From G942493375 sp942493375 (GTDB lineage Bacteria; Armatimonadota; UBA5829): 64,000 nucleotides of DNA. The position numbers were made by a program, and so were the translations under genes. The notes beneath the pieces were generated by a model, which saw only the letters and a list, made by a program, of their open reading frames with translations, did not search any database and had not been told where the DNA came from. Of this stretch, positions 53,179-62,351 are shown one piece after another (within the stretch, counting starts at the first letter, position 1; each line of letters starts with the position of its first letter). The DNA lies in the NCBI GenBank assembly GCA_942493375.1, contig OW818698.1, positions 8,134,537-8,198,536 of the forward strand, read 5' to 3'.

Positions 53179-56013
53179 TCAATGAATATTATTTGCATCA
53201 AACGCAGATACAGTATAAGTATAATTCCCTGCTTTTGGAATATTTACTCTTATTCCAAACATTTTTCCTCGCTTTCCTAATTCGACTGTTGTCTCAGAAT
53301 CTCTGGACTCCACCTTGCCTGCTTCCGGAAAAAATATTCTTGTGTTTGCATAAAATGTTTTTACAAAGTACTTTCTAGAGTCTTTAGATTTACTCTTGGA
53401 GGGAGACAGGGCAATATTCATTGCATAACACGATGTAATCCCTGTTTCCGATGCCTTAACTCCATAGTTCTCTGCAATAGCAAGAACTGGAGAGATCACC
53501 ATTGAAGTCAATAATCCGTTATTTACAGGGACAATTAGTGGGATATCATTTTTGGCAACTTGAATAAATTTGCAGTCAGATTCAGTAAAAGCTGTAGTTG
53601 AAGTTGCCAAAGGGCTGTTCATGACGAGTGTACGCAGTAAATATCTGCCTGGTTTGATCCCCAAGGCTGACGGTCTCAGTAGTATTTTGACGGTTTTATC
53701 TTCGGAATGAGATATCACACTGACAATCCTGTCTTCACCTTTTGAGAATGCATACGCTTCACAGTTGCCTCCCGTCAGCCACCAGTTCGGGTAGACTCCC
53801 TGAGGTATCAGGCGCATATATCTGTATTCCAATGCAGCCAGCATCCATGGAACTCTTTGGATGCTGTTTCCGTGGCCAGACCACCCATATGCGATAGAAT
53901 ATGTGCTGATACCGGGCTGAGCGCCATCGGTACCATACGTGGGAATCATCAAGTATCCAGAAGGCTCGGAGGCTTTTATCAGCAATATACTCTTAGCTAC
54001 GCTGCGCCAGTCAGTTGGGCTAACAAGTTGTTGCCACTGGGCGTCTCGCCACTCGATATATCCCAGATCTGAATATGGCAGGATACCATTTGAGAAGAAA
54101 GCAGTCTCGGGAGAAAGCTTTCGGAGTCTTTGGTGGAGTTCTTTGTAGTAATCCAGCCAGTCACTGCTCTGAACCACGTCGTTATATTTCCAGTCTTGAA
54201 CCTCGTGTAACGTGCCGGGACCATCGGAATAAAAGAAATCCATTTTCCAATTCTTAACTTTTTCAAGGTACATATCCAGCCAGTAGGCTTTGGTTTCAGG
54301 TCTACCAATATTTGTATAGTAGGATGTCACTCCCCCCGAATCACTGGGGATACCGCTGTCCATCATCTGGCCTTCTCTATCGTATACAGCCATCTCCGGG
54401 TGCTGCTTGTATACATCCGAATTGATATCAAAGAGCATGTTTGCATATGCAGAGAATCGTCCATTTGGCGCTGCGGTGCGTATATCTTCACATATTCCGG
54501 CAGGATTTGGATGTAGACTCTTTGGAGGATCGCTGTATGACCACCAGTTGCCCCAGGGAGGATTGAGGAACCATATAGTAGCTGTAGCAGTCAGGGGTGC
54601 AACCTGATTCAAAAATACTGGAGTTTCACCAGTCAGATACATGGTATCGGTGACCATAGTATCGATCCAGGCTGGTTTTGGACCAGTAAATATTTTCTTA
54701 TAATCCGGAACTGAGGCAATAAAACTGGCTTTTACAACCGGGTCGGAGTTATATGTATAAAACCTCACCTGAGAACTGCACGTTTGTCCTTTTTTGATAT
54801 AGTCACAGAAAACTATCTGATCCCAGCCATTTACCCGTGTCATCATTCCCTGGACAGGTAACACGAAACGATTATTTACCTGGTAACGGTAAAAAGCAAT
54901 GGTAGTATTGGGGTAAATAGCCTGCACAACGGATTCAGGAGCGTTGTTACGCATAACCCAGGTAAGGAACCCTTCTGTGGCTCTGGATTTGAATGTAACG
55001 GTCTTGGAAATCTGTTCATCCGGAAGAATGGTATAGATTTTCGAGATGACTATCCCGGGCAAATCAGTATTGCTGCATTCCAGTTTTATGCTGCCAGACG
55101 TGCGAGTAGTTTTCGTTACCGAATCAGTATCTTCCCTGGCAAAACCCTCGACATTTCTCGATTCAAGTTTATAGACATCATTTCCAGACAGCAGTAGCGG
55201 CTTGCCTTGTTTTCGGGCACCCAGTAGTGCACCAGTATTAGATGAAATCCGGATATCCCACATCTTGTCTTTCAACGACAGCTGCTTTTGGCGATTCAGG
55301 ATATTTGCTTTGGGCAGAGGTGATATGTCAGAAATAACAAAGTCATCCAACTCGAAGTAGCCCTCCTTAATGCTTGATACACCAGCAAAGGTTGGTGTAA
55401 AACGCAGCGCACCGGACTTTGGCAGATTATGCAGAGGAAGATCTACTCCGACCGGGACTTTAAGGTTGTCGTAGTATACATCGGCTGTCTTTCTGGCGAA
55501 ATCGACATCAATCCGAATTGTCTTCCAGCCGGTTTTGATCTGACACATTGAATAGAGCACACCCCCACCCGTGTCATATCTCAACTTACCCCAGTCTGCA
55601 TCATTTCCAATACCAGGAACGTGTATGGTAAGGTAAGGTTTCTGGTGAGTCGGATCATCCAAAACAAACTGCCACTGATAGACATAAGTTTTATCAAACT
55701 TAGTGCGAAATGAAATGGAAATCCGACCAGTGGACGACTCAAGTATTTTGCTGGTCCGGACATAATAGTAATAGGAGTTTTCTCTTGCCCAGCGAAGAAC
55801 CTTGTTCCCCTGATCACCCTCAGAAGCAATAACAAGATTCTGGTCAACTCCCCCAGTATGAAAAAGGTCGTTGAATGCACTTTGAGCTACGCTAGGAGCG
55901 TTCTGGAAATCCTCCGAAAACAGAACTACAGAGTTGCCTCTTACGGAGACTAACACCACAGCAATACAAAACAGAAATATCCTCAAATACCGAACAACCA
56001 CTATCCACCTCAC
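53179..56013 (-). CDS. Large secreted LamG-like plus TIM-barrel protein
   Basis: GTG start at 56013 (or GTG at 56001, better placed after AGGTGG); about 944 residues. A signal peptide (YLRIFLFCIAVVLVSVRG) is followed by a concanavalin-like jelly roll at about 30-235 (SEDFQNAP ... ISISFRTKFDKTYVYQWQFV ... YFELDDFVISDI). A beta-sandwich region comes next, then a TIM-barrel region (about 480-760) with AVYDREGQMMDS, KNWKMDFFYSDGPG and TDGAQPGISTYSIAYGWSGHG; the Asp in YSDGPG is at a place used as nucleophile in GH36/GH31-like barrels. The C-terminal 180 residues are beta-rich. The GH family is not recognised with confidence. It is monocistronic, transcribed leftwards. Confidence 0.75.
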   Translation of the reverse strand: MRWIVVVRYLRIFLFCIAVVLVSVRGNSVVLFSEDFQNAPSVAQSAFNDLFHTGGVDQNLVIASEGDQGNKVLRWARENSYYYYVRTSKILESSTGRISISFRTKFDKTYVYQWQFVLDDPTHQKPYLTIHVPGIGNDADWGKLRYDTGGGVLYSMCQIKTGWKTIRIDVDFARKTADVYYDNLKVPVGVDLPLHNLPKSGALRFTPTFAGVSSIKEGYFELDDFVISDISPLPKANILNRQKQLSLKDKMWDIRISSNTGALLGARKQGKPLLLSGNDVYKLESRNVEGFAREDTDSVTKTTRTSGSIKLECSNTDLPGIVISKIYTILPDEQISKTVTFKSRATEGFLTWVMRNNAPESVVQAIYPNTTIAFYRYQVNNRFVLPVQGMMTRVNGWDQIVFCDYIKKGQTCSSQVRFYTYNSDPVVKASFIASVPDYKKIFTGPKPAWIDTMVTDTMYLTGETPVFLNQVAPLTATATIWFLNPPWGNWWSYSDPPKSLHPNPAGICEDIRTAAPNGRFSAYANMLFDINSDVYKQHPEMAVYDREGQMMDSGIPSDSGGVTSYYTNIGRPETKAYWLDMYLEKVKNWKMDFFYSDGPGTLHEVQDWKYNDVVQSSDWLDYYKELHQRLRKLSPETAFFSNGILPYSDLGYIEWRDAQWQQLVSPTDWRSVAKSILLIKASEPSGYLMIPTYGTDGAQPGISTYSIAYGWSGHGNSIQRVPWMLAALEYRYMRLIPQGVYPNWWLTGGNCEAYAFSKGEDRIVSVISHSEDKTVKILLRPSALGIKPGRYLLRTLVMNSPLATSTTAFTESDCKFIQVAKNDIPLIVPVNNGLLTSMVISPVLAIAENYGVKASETGITSCYAMNIALSPSKSKSKDSRKYFVKTFYANTRIFFPEAGKVESRDSETTVELGKRGKMFGIRVNIPKAGNYTYTVSAFDANNIH

Positions 56014-56230
56014 TACTACCCTATGCTCAGATAATAGAATCCACAGCTTTGAATGTCAAACAGGAAGAACTTAATAACACTACAACACAACATACTACTT
56101 TAGTAAAGATGTATGATAGTCTGAAGCCTGAAGTCTTCACTTCTTTATCCTAATTCTGAGTGTGGCTCTTGACATTCCGGCTATTGTAGTGTAACATCCA
56201 CAAAGAGACATCCAAGTGGGGTGAACTATT

Positions 56231-56614
56231 ATGAGTTTTTTGAAGAAGTTGATAACGAATAAGCGCGGTCTGATGGGTATGGATAATCTGACTGCATATC
56301 TGGTGATTTTCCAGGTAGTGATAGTACTGGGAACCGTGGGTTATGTGCTTTTAGCTAAACCCGAAGCTCCAGCGACAGCAGCTGCTGGCGGAGCTGCAGG
56401 AGCAATGGGCGGTATGCCAGGAATGGGACCTGGTGCAGGCATGGGCCCTGGCGGAATGCCTGGCATGAGTGGCGGAGGAATGCCTGGAGCTGGTGGTGGT
56501 ATGCCTATGGGTGGTGGCGCATCAGGTCCACCGATGCCCGGTATGAGTGGCGGCATGGGTATGGGACCTGGCATGAAGGGCGCTGGCGGGCCTAATATGG
56601 CTCCACAGCCTTAA
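56231..56614 (+). CDS. Single-helix membrane protein with Gly/Met/Pro-rich tail
   Basis: The 127-residue protein has a basic N-terminus (SFLKKLITNKRG), one membrane helix (LTAYLVIFQVVIVLGTVGYVLL) and then about 80 residues of low-complexity GMPGMGPG-type repeats with almost no charge. The tail would be disordered or form loose poly-Gly-type structure; Met-rich stretches can bind copper or be redox buffers, but no ligand is proved. A GGGGTG site precedes the ATG and a strong terminator follows, so the gene is a single transcriptional unit and probably real. The base composition in the tail is G-rich, so the antisense frame is also open and should not be annotated. Confidence 0.7.
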   Translation: MSFLKKLITNKRGLMGMDNLTAYLVIFQVVIVLGTVGYVLLAKPEAPATAAAGGAAGAMGGMPGMGPGAGMGPGGMPGMSGGGMPGAGGGMPMGGGASGPPMPGMSGGMGMGPGMKGAGGPNMAPQP

Positions 56615-56648
56615 ACACTGACGCTACAAATCCAGATATATGTATTGT

Positions 56649-56692
56649 AAAAAGCAGGACAGACTCAGTGGTGAGGTTGTCCTGCTTTTTTA
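56649..56692 (+). terminator. Rho-independent terminator
   Basis: A 13-base stem, AAAAAGCAGGACA/TGTCCTGCTTTTT, ending in a T-run. It can work in both directions. Confidence 0.93.
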
Positions 56693-56748
56693 TTGTTTCG
56701 CATTTAAACCGACAGGAGGCCGCGGAGGGCCTTCCCTACGGTGATTCA

Positions 56749-58815
56749 TTAATCACGTTTATCATTCGGCCTTATACCAACGTTGGACGTATCAATAGGT
56801 CTAAAGCCGAGAGCTATGGCTGGTGAGTCATCCGGAATGCTGAAGTCACCTGTTTCGGGAGATTTGAACTTAGGATCAGCGAAGACCGAATGGTGGTCGC
56901 GTCCGGCATCCAAACGCTCCTGTTTGCTGTAGGTATCTGTAACAGTTACATTCCCCTCTTCATCTCTTCCCATATTTCCACCCATTGGAACTTCCTTACC
57001 GGTTGTGCTCCAGAACAGGTTCAAGTCAGAGTAGTGTTTGGGCAGTCCAGCTGGAGTTGGAATCACCTGAGCAAAATAGGGCTGCTCCTGGGTGACTATG
57101 ATGTTCTTCTCCAGAGTTATTGAAACATGAGGCTCAGTGCGGGTAATGGCTACCTGGCCTTCACGGTTGTATGCGAAGATATTGTTGCGAAGGATATTCT
57201 CTCTGCCATAGTGCTGATGGAACCCCTGGCTGCTGAGATGGTAGCAGATATTGTCCTCCACAACTATGTGGCTGGAACCCTCATCCAGATAGACTCCCCA
57301 TCCTCCGTAGCTGGCTCTCTCTACGTTGTAGATTATGTTCCCGCGAATTGTAGTGCCGGGCTGGATTCCGAGGGTGTAGATACCGCCCATATCACTGAGC
57401 AGGCCGAAGCCAAGGTCATGAATTAGATTCATATCCAGATGGTTCTCTCTGGAAACGCTCTCAGTATATCCCCAGACCCATCCACAGGAGATTCCGCTGT
57501 AGTATAGATCATGGATATGGTTGTGCTGGACTCGATTGCAGAAAGTATCCTTCAAAAAGACTCCGACTGCACTCATATATATCTGTCCAGCGTGGTGAAT
57601 ATGGTTATCAGTTACGACGTTGTATCCAGTTCTTCGACACACCGGACCGGATGCATCGGATCCGCCTATTCGGACTCCACCACCGCCCAGGTCTGATATC
57701 TCACAGCCTACTATCTGTATCCCCGAGCATCCATCAGCTATTTCTATTCCATACTGGCCTATCTGCCCGATGTTACAGTCCTCAAAACGGCATCCACGAG
57801 CGCCTTCAAGATATATGGCGCCGTGAACAGATACTGCAGCCTGTGCATCGCCTGCATATTCATCACGGGCGTATCTCCAGTCCGTATGCGCAAAAGTGAT
57901 GCCTTTAAATGAGACAAACTCAACAAACTTATTGGTGTCTGGATCACCAACCATTTTCAACAGCTGCTGGCAGACTGGAGCGAATACTTCAGCAGTCTCA
58001 GGAGTTTCACCGGGCATTGGGATGTAGTAGAGCTTCCCTTCAGACCTGTCCAGGTACCATTCGCCAGGTTGGTTAAGGGCTTCAAAGACGTTCTCTATCC
58101 AATAACGAGCGTAGTCTTCTTTGACATCATCACACATGACCATTCGAGTCTTTTTTGCGGATGTTAGAAGGCCTGTGGACTCGTCATAGGAGGCAATCGG
58201 CATTCTCTCATCGACCCACCAGTGCATTACAAAAGCTTCAACATCTGAAAGATTTTTCCAGGATGCATCAATATCACCCTTACGGGCATAGAATGCATTG
58301 CTGCCGTTGAAGATTTCCTTGCCCTTATCTATTTTGTCAGGCATTCCAGGGATACCAACTGGGCGCAGGAAACCCTCTTTTGGAGTCTTCGGTCGCTTAC
58401 GGCTGGCACCGTTTACATATAGGTTTCTGAAGAACCAGCTTCCTGATGCAACTTCCGGGAGATATACAACCCAGGCATCACAGCCATTAACTTTTGTCTT
58501 CTCCCAGCCAGTTATCTGTTTACCACCACTGATAACAGGAGTTTCTCCTTCGTATGCCTGATATGTCACAGGGAGGTAGTCTTCCGGGCTGAATGTTATA
58601 GGTGTCGATACTTTGTATACCCCACCTCGAACAAATACTTTAGCCGGCCATTTTAACATACCTGTGCGAGCAAGCTCACGAATTTTGGTCTGTGCTCCAG
58701 CGATTGTAGCCAGAGGACCATCGGAAGCAGAATCATTTGGAGCATCCAGTGTCCCACTCCACCAGTCATTACCATTCAGTGCAACATATAGTTTTGTGCT
58801 GTTATCGCAGTTCAT
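56749..58815 (-). CDS. GH141-like right-handed beta-helix protein
   Basis: The ATG at 58815 follows GGGGGAT; the protein has 688 residues and no signal peptide. The opening LYVALNGNDWWSGTLDAPND ... GPLATIAGAQTKIRE is the start motif of GH141-type and related beta-helix enzymes. Next come the beta domain with VFVRGGVYKV ... EGETPVISGGKQITGW and successive helix coils (IVGCEISDLGGGGVRIGG, NRVQHNHIHDLYYSGISCGW, NIIYNVERASYGGWGVYLDEG). Family relatives act on fucosides or xylans of pectin. The gene starts 14 bases after the esterase stop, so the two form an operon. The lack of a leader suggests cytoplasmic action on imported oligosaccharides or a missed export route. Confidence 0.82.
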   Translation of the reverse strand: MNCDNSTKLYVALNGNDWWSGTLDAPNDSASDGPLATIAGAQTKIRELARTGMLKWPAKVFVRGGVYKVSTPITFSPEDYLPVTYQAYEGETPVISGGKQITGWEKTKVNGCDAWVVYLPEVASGSWFFRNLYVNGASRKRPKTPKEGFLRPVGIPGMPDKIDKGKEIFNGSNAFYARKGDIDASWKNLSDVEAFVMHWWVDERMPIASYDESTGLLTSAKKTRMVMCDDVKEDYARYWIENVFEALNQPGEWYLDRSEGKLYYIPMPGETPETAEVFAPVCQQLLKMVGDPDTNKFVEFVSFKGITFAHTDWRYARDEYAGDAQAAVSVHGAIYLEGARGCRFEDCNIGQIGQYGIEIADGCSGIQIVGCEISDLGGGGVRIGGSDASGPVCRRTGYNVVTDNHIHHAGQIYMSAVGVFLKDTFCNRVQHNHIHDLYYSGISCGWVWGYTESVSRENHLDMNLIHDLGFGLLSDMGGIYTLGIQPGTTIRGNIIYNVERASYGGWGVYLDEGSSHIVVEDNICYHLSSQGFHQHYGRENILRNNIFAYNREGQVAITRTEPHVSITLEKNIIVTQEQPYFAQVIPTPAGLPKHYSDLNLFWSTTGKEVPMGGNMGRDEEGNVTVTDTYSKQERLDAGRDHHSVFADPKFKSPETGDFSIPDDSPAIALGFRPIDTSNVGIRPNDKRD

Positions 58816-58829
58816 ATTAATATCCCCCG

Positions 58830-59903
58830 TTATGAAAGTTTCTCCCAAAGGAAATCATAGCTTCGGCGACCGCTTATTCGGTGGCGGCCTTCAAACTCAT
58901 CGAGTTCAACATCGCTATCCGGGTTTCCTCCAAGAATCTTGCATATTTCGCGGGCTTTTTCAACACTCTTCCTGACAACGGCTATGGGGAATATTTCATC
59001 GTGGGTTGCAGCCTCTATCAGCATAGGTCTCGGCAGGATTAGACCGGCGATATCGGCATGCTCACCGATCTTAAAAAGGCCTGGAGCAAAATTGCAGGTA
59101 CAGTGGTTCATTGCCAGTACGCTGCTTCTCAGGCTAGAGTAGTATCCGCTGACTACACATGCACCAATTCTTGGGTCCATAGCTGTATGGTAGAATGTCA
59201 GCATACCTCCTCCGGATATCCCCATTACGCCTATACGCGAGGAATCAGCTTCAGGAACTGTCTGCAGATAGTCAATCAGCCTGATTCCGTCTCTGACTCT
59301 CATCCCGAGTATAGAAGTTCCCAGCATAAAGGCGTAGGTGGATGCATTGTGACAGGTTGTAGGAACGGGACCAGGAACGCCATCATTCAGATACGAATAA
59401 TCGTTCTGACGCTCTCCAAAACACGCAATTTCAGGTGCAGCTACCAGGAATCCTCTGCGGCAGAGCTTGATTCCGAAGTCATCGTGGTAACCATCGGCGG
59501 TGTCTCTTTCATCACCATTCTCCCAGAGGCCAACAATATCCTTGACCCCATATCCATGCCCGGCGTATGCAATGGCAACAGGTACTGAACCCTTAATATT
59601 TTTTGGAATCAGCAAATAGACAGGCATCAACGAATATTCGGAGGTGCGGATTACAACCTTTCGGCGGATGTAGTCCCCCTTGTCGACCTCTTCGATGATT
59701 TCGGGATTGGGAGAGACAGCTGGTGTATACATAAACCCAATTACTTCACCTAGAGCTGCACGGCACTGAGTCTTCCACCCAATTGCATCTTCAGAAGTTG
59801 TAGCAACAAAAGGATATTTGAATCCCTCTTGCGCTATGGCATCCAGTTCGGTATTCGGTTGAAGCTCAGGTATTGTTTTCGATGACAATATTTTGCTGGA
59901 CAT
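58830..59903 (-). CDS. Alpha/beta-hydrolase (acetyl-xylan-esterase/dienelactone-hydrolase-like)
   Basis: The 357-residue protein has the full serine hydrolase triad: Ser230 in GISGGG, Asp302 in THDEIFP and His341 in EGRHRI. The core carries MPVYLLIPKNIKGSVPVAIAYAGHGYG and a lid segment with ACFGERQNDYSY. Members of this family remove acetyl or methyl esters from plant polysaccharide. No signal peptide. A very strong SD (TAGGAGG) precedes the ATG. It is followed by the GH141-like gene after 14 bases; together they would deacylate and cleave an imported or released glycan. The exact ester substrate is unknown. Confidence 0.88.
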   Translation of the reverse strand: MSSKILSSKTIPELQPNTELDAIAQEGFKYPFVATTSEDAIGWKTQCRAALGEVIGFMYTPAVSPNPEIIEEVDKGDYIRRKVVIRTSEYSLMPVYLLIPKNIKGSVPVAIAYAGHGYGVKDIVGLWENGDERDTADGYHDDFGIKLCRRGFLVAAPEIACFGERQNDYSYLNDGVPGPVPTTCHNASTYAFMLGTSILGMRVRDGIRLIDYLQTVPEADSSRIGVMGISGGGMLTFYHTAMDPRIGACVVSGYYSSLRSSVLAMNHCTCNFAPGLFKIGEHADIAGLILPRPMLIEAATHDEIFPIAVVRKSVEKAREICKILGGNPDSDVELDEFEGRHRISGRRSYDFLWEKLS

Positions 59904-59938
59904 ACGATCCTCCTATCTAGATGTTGTAACTTATTAGC

Positions 59939-60709
59939 CTATTGTGGCCAGACTAGTTTCAGAGCAGCCGCAGCCGCTAGAATCAGCACCATGTTTTCAA
60001 ATGTTTTGAGCGGAATTTTTGGGAGTAACCATTTACCCACAAACGCTCCGAGAATGATTGCAGGCAGGACGATTGCATCTAAAATTAAGGAGTGCCCAGT
60101 TATCATCGGAGTCTGAGGTTTTAACAACCCTAAACAGAGATACAAAGGGAACTTCAACAGGTTAATGGTAAAGAAATACCATGCAAACGTTCCGATAAAC
60201 TGGTTCTTATCCATTTTCTGAGCCAGCATATAAATGGACATAATAGGACCTGCTGCGTTGGAGACCATTGTTGTGAAACCTGCGGCGGTACCTGTGCCAA
60301 TGACTCCAGCTTTGGATGTCGGGGCGAAGTGCTCACCCAATCTACCCTTAAACACATGGATGCCGATCATAATCAACACCAGCCAACCAATGATCGGGGT
60401 AAGGACATCCTTGGCTCCGGAAGTATCGAGTCGCCAAAGGAAGATAAATCCAATAGCCAGACCAGTCAACACCCAGGGATACAGTTTCAGGAGTTTATCC
60501 CATTGGGCATGCTGACGATACCAAAGCACCGCAAAACAGTCCGCACAGATCAACATCGGCAACATTATTCCAACAGATTCTCTGCCACCGAATGCGTAAG
60601 CCAACATAGGAACAACTAATATACCAAGTCCGGGGATGCCGGTCTTGGAAAGACCAATAAGAAGGGCGGATGCCACAGCCAACGCCCACTGCCACAGTTC
60701 AAAATGCAC
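59939..60709 (-). CDS. TauE/SafE-family permease
   Basis: Starting at GTG 60709, which sits at a suitable distance from AGGTGG (an in-frame GTG at 60721 overlaps that site), the protein has 256 residues and eight likely membrane helices. The N-terminal half has the family pattern LLIGLSKTGIPGLGILVVPMLAYAFG, with its counterpart GVIGTGTAAGFTTMVSNAAGP in the second half, as expected from the internal duplication. Members export sulfite, sulfoacetate or other organic anions, and many remain unassigned. It lies 35 bases upstream of the esterase on the same strand and may be cotranscribed. Confidence 0.9.
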   Translation of the reverse strand: MHFELWQWALAVASALLIGLSKTGIPGLGILVVPMLAYAFGGRESVGIMLPMLICADCFAVLWYRQHAQWDKLLKLYPWVLTGLAIGFIFLWRLDTSGAKDVLTPIIGWLVLIMIGIHVFKGRLGEHFAPTSKAGVIGTGTAAGFTTMVSNAAGPIMSIYMLAQKMDKNQFIGTFAWYFFTINLLKFPLYLCLGLLKPQTPMITGHSLILDAIVLPAIILGAFVGKWLLPKIPLKTFENMVLILAAAAALKLVWPQ

Positions 60710-60794
60710 TACAAAAACCACCTAACAGATTAATACGACTTCGCTTGCCATTGTAGCATAAAACGCCTTGATACGGGGCATAAAACTCGAAGGG

Positions 60795-60964
60795 AATTTC
60801 TCACGCAAAGCCGCAAAGGCGCTAAGAAGGAAATGATTTGATTCACCGCCAATTACGCTAATCACGCGAAGACGGAATTGTGTATATCATAGACTCTTAA
60901 CACTATGTAGCTCAATAATTATGGTGATTTTCTTTGCGGCTTTGCGGCTTTGCGTGAGAATTTC
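60795..60964. repeat. Inverted pair of interspersed repeats
   Basis: Copy 60795-60830 (minus orientation) and copy 60929-60964 (plus orientation) of the GCGGCTTTGCGTGAGAAT family lie about 100 bases apart and could pair as a long stem. They fill the 300-base divergent space between the TauE and MFS genes; no gene is seen there. The second copy has an extra GCGGCTTT unit. Confidence 0.8.
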
Positions 60965-61033
60965 ATTGGAAAGGAAAAGAATCCCAGTTCAGTATGAAGC
61001 ACTTATTGTGATACAATAACGACGGAGAGAGTT

Positions 61034-62221
61034 ATGCCTTATTATCGCCGAAATTTGATTGTGCTTTCCGCCACTATATTCCTCGCTGCTGTGAGTTGGA
61101 ACCAGATTGTACCATTTCTGCCGCTCTATCTGAAGGAACTCGGTGTCCACGAAAACGGTATTCTGACCTGGACCGGTATCGTGTTCTCTATCCAGTGCCT
61201 GGCAAGTATCGTAGCCATGCCCTACTGGGGAAAAATGGGAGACAAATACGGGCGCAAAAAGATGATCATTCGGGCGGGTTTGTGCCTGGCGGGTATTTAT
61301 TACGGAATGAGCTTGTGCCAGTCTCCGTGGCAATTAGCTCTTATGCGGTTCCTGAATGGCGCTCTGACAGGTTTTATTCCTGGATCTATGGCCCTGATAT
61401 CAACTAACACCCCTGCCCTCTTTGCAGCAAAATATGTTACGACCGCTCAGACTGCTTCTGCAGCAGGACAGATAATCGGGCCTGCTTTAGGTGGTATTCT
61501 GGCAGCGGCGGTTGGTTATCGCGGATCGATGATGGTCAGCGGAACTGCAGTGCTTACCTGCGTATTTATCGTCATTCTTGTAGTCAAAGAACCCAATAAA
61601 CCTGAGGATGTTAAGCAGACAAGCTTACTTGAAGACTTCGCATTCTCTATAAAGAATCCGGTAGTTGCTTCTCTAATGGCTGCAACATTCTTATCGGGAT
61701 ATTTCATCAACAGCGTTCTGCCGTTTTTGTCACTCCATCTGAGAGCTCTTAGTCCGCATATTAAAGACTGGCAGTCCGGAACTGTTTTCGCATTTCCTGC
61801 TGTGGCATTGATGTTGTCAGCCCAGGCCTGGAGGACGGTAGGCAAACGGTTCGGCTACTACAAGATGGCATTCTATGGTATGGCTGGAGTTATATTGTCC
61901 TGCTTTATTTTGGCACTATGCAAAACAATGATCTCTTTCTGCACAGTATTCCTGATTAGCGGAGTCTTCCTGGCAGGAATCAGCGTCTGCACAGCTGCGG
62001 CAACATGTGAAGATGTCGCTCCGGACTTCCGTGGAAGGGCTTTCGGAATGCAGATATCATCCAGCGTCCTGGGAGCATTTTTCGCCCCTCTGGTTGCAGG
62101 ATGGATAGGGACAGTGCTGGGAGTAGAAGCTGCAATTGCACTGACTGGCTTGGCGGTTGTACCAGTCGCTTGCATATATTTAGGAATTATCGGCAAGAGG
62201 ATGCGAGGAGCTGTTTCGTAG
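61034..62221 (+). CDS. MFS transporter (DHA1-type efflux or sugar-phosphate-like)
   Basis: The 395-residue protein has twelve likely membrane helices. The loop after helix 2 carries the MFS signature GKMGDKYGRKKMI, and helix 5 has GPALGGILAAAVGYRGSM, the motif C of drug-efflux members. MQISSSVLGAFFAPLVAGWIG near the C-terminus is also typical of DHA1 exporters such as MdtG. GGAGAGAG precedes the ATG. Drug or metabolite export is the better guess than uptake. It stands alone, convergent with rdgB. Confidence 0.9.
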   Translation: MPYYRRNLIVLSATIFLAAVSWNQIVPFLPLYLKELGVHENGILTWTGIVFSIQCLASIVAMPYWGKMGDKYGRKKMIIRAGLCLAGIYYGMSLCQSPWQLALMRFLNGALTGFIPGSMALISTNTPALFAAKYVTTAQTASAAGQIIGPALGGILAAAVGYRGSMMVSGTAVLTCVFIVILVVKEPNKPEDVKQTSLLEDFAFSIKNPVVASLMAATFLSGYFINSVLPFLSLHLRALSPHIKDWQSGTVFAFPAVALMLSAQAWRTVGKRFGYYKMAFYGMAGVILSCFILALCKTMISFCTVFLISGVFLAGISVCTAAATCEDVAPDFRGRAFGMQISSSVLGAFFAPLVAGWIGTVLGVEAAIALTGLAVVPVACIYLGIIGKRMRGAVS

Positions 62222-62314
62222 TTCGAAGGGAATTTTCGACAGGATTAACAAGATTTTCAAGATTAACAGGAATGGTATGTTTGTCATTCTGAACACAGTG
62301 AAGAATCCCAGACC

Positions 62315-62345
62315 ATTGTCATCCTGAGGCACGAAGGATGACAAT
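62315..62345. terminator. Hairpin between convergent genes ('GTCATCCTGAGG' family)
   Basis: ATTGTCATCCT pairs perfectly with AGGATGACAAT around GAGGCACGA. A half-copy of the related GTCATTCTGA element lies just before it (62282-62306). It can end both the MFS and rdgB transcripts. Confidence 0.8.
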
Positions 62346-62351
62346 ACTGTC

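Noticed and set aside
56341..56574. Pro/Gly-rich minus-strand frame
   Set aside because: It is the complement of the GMPG repeat tail; low complexity keeps both strands open.
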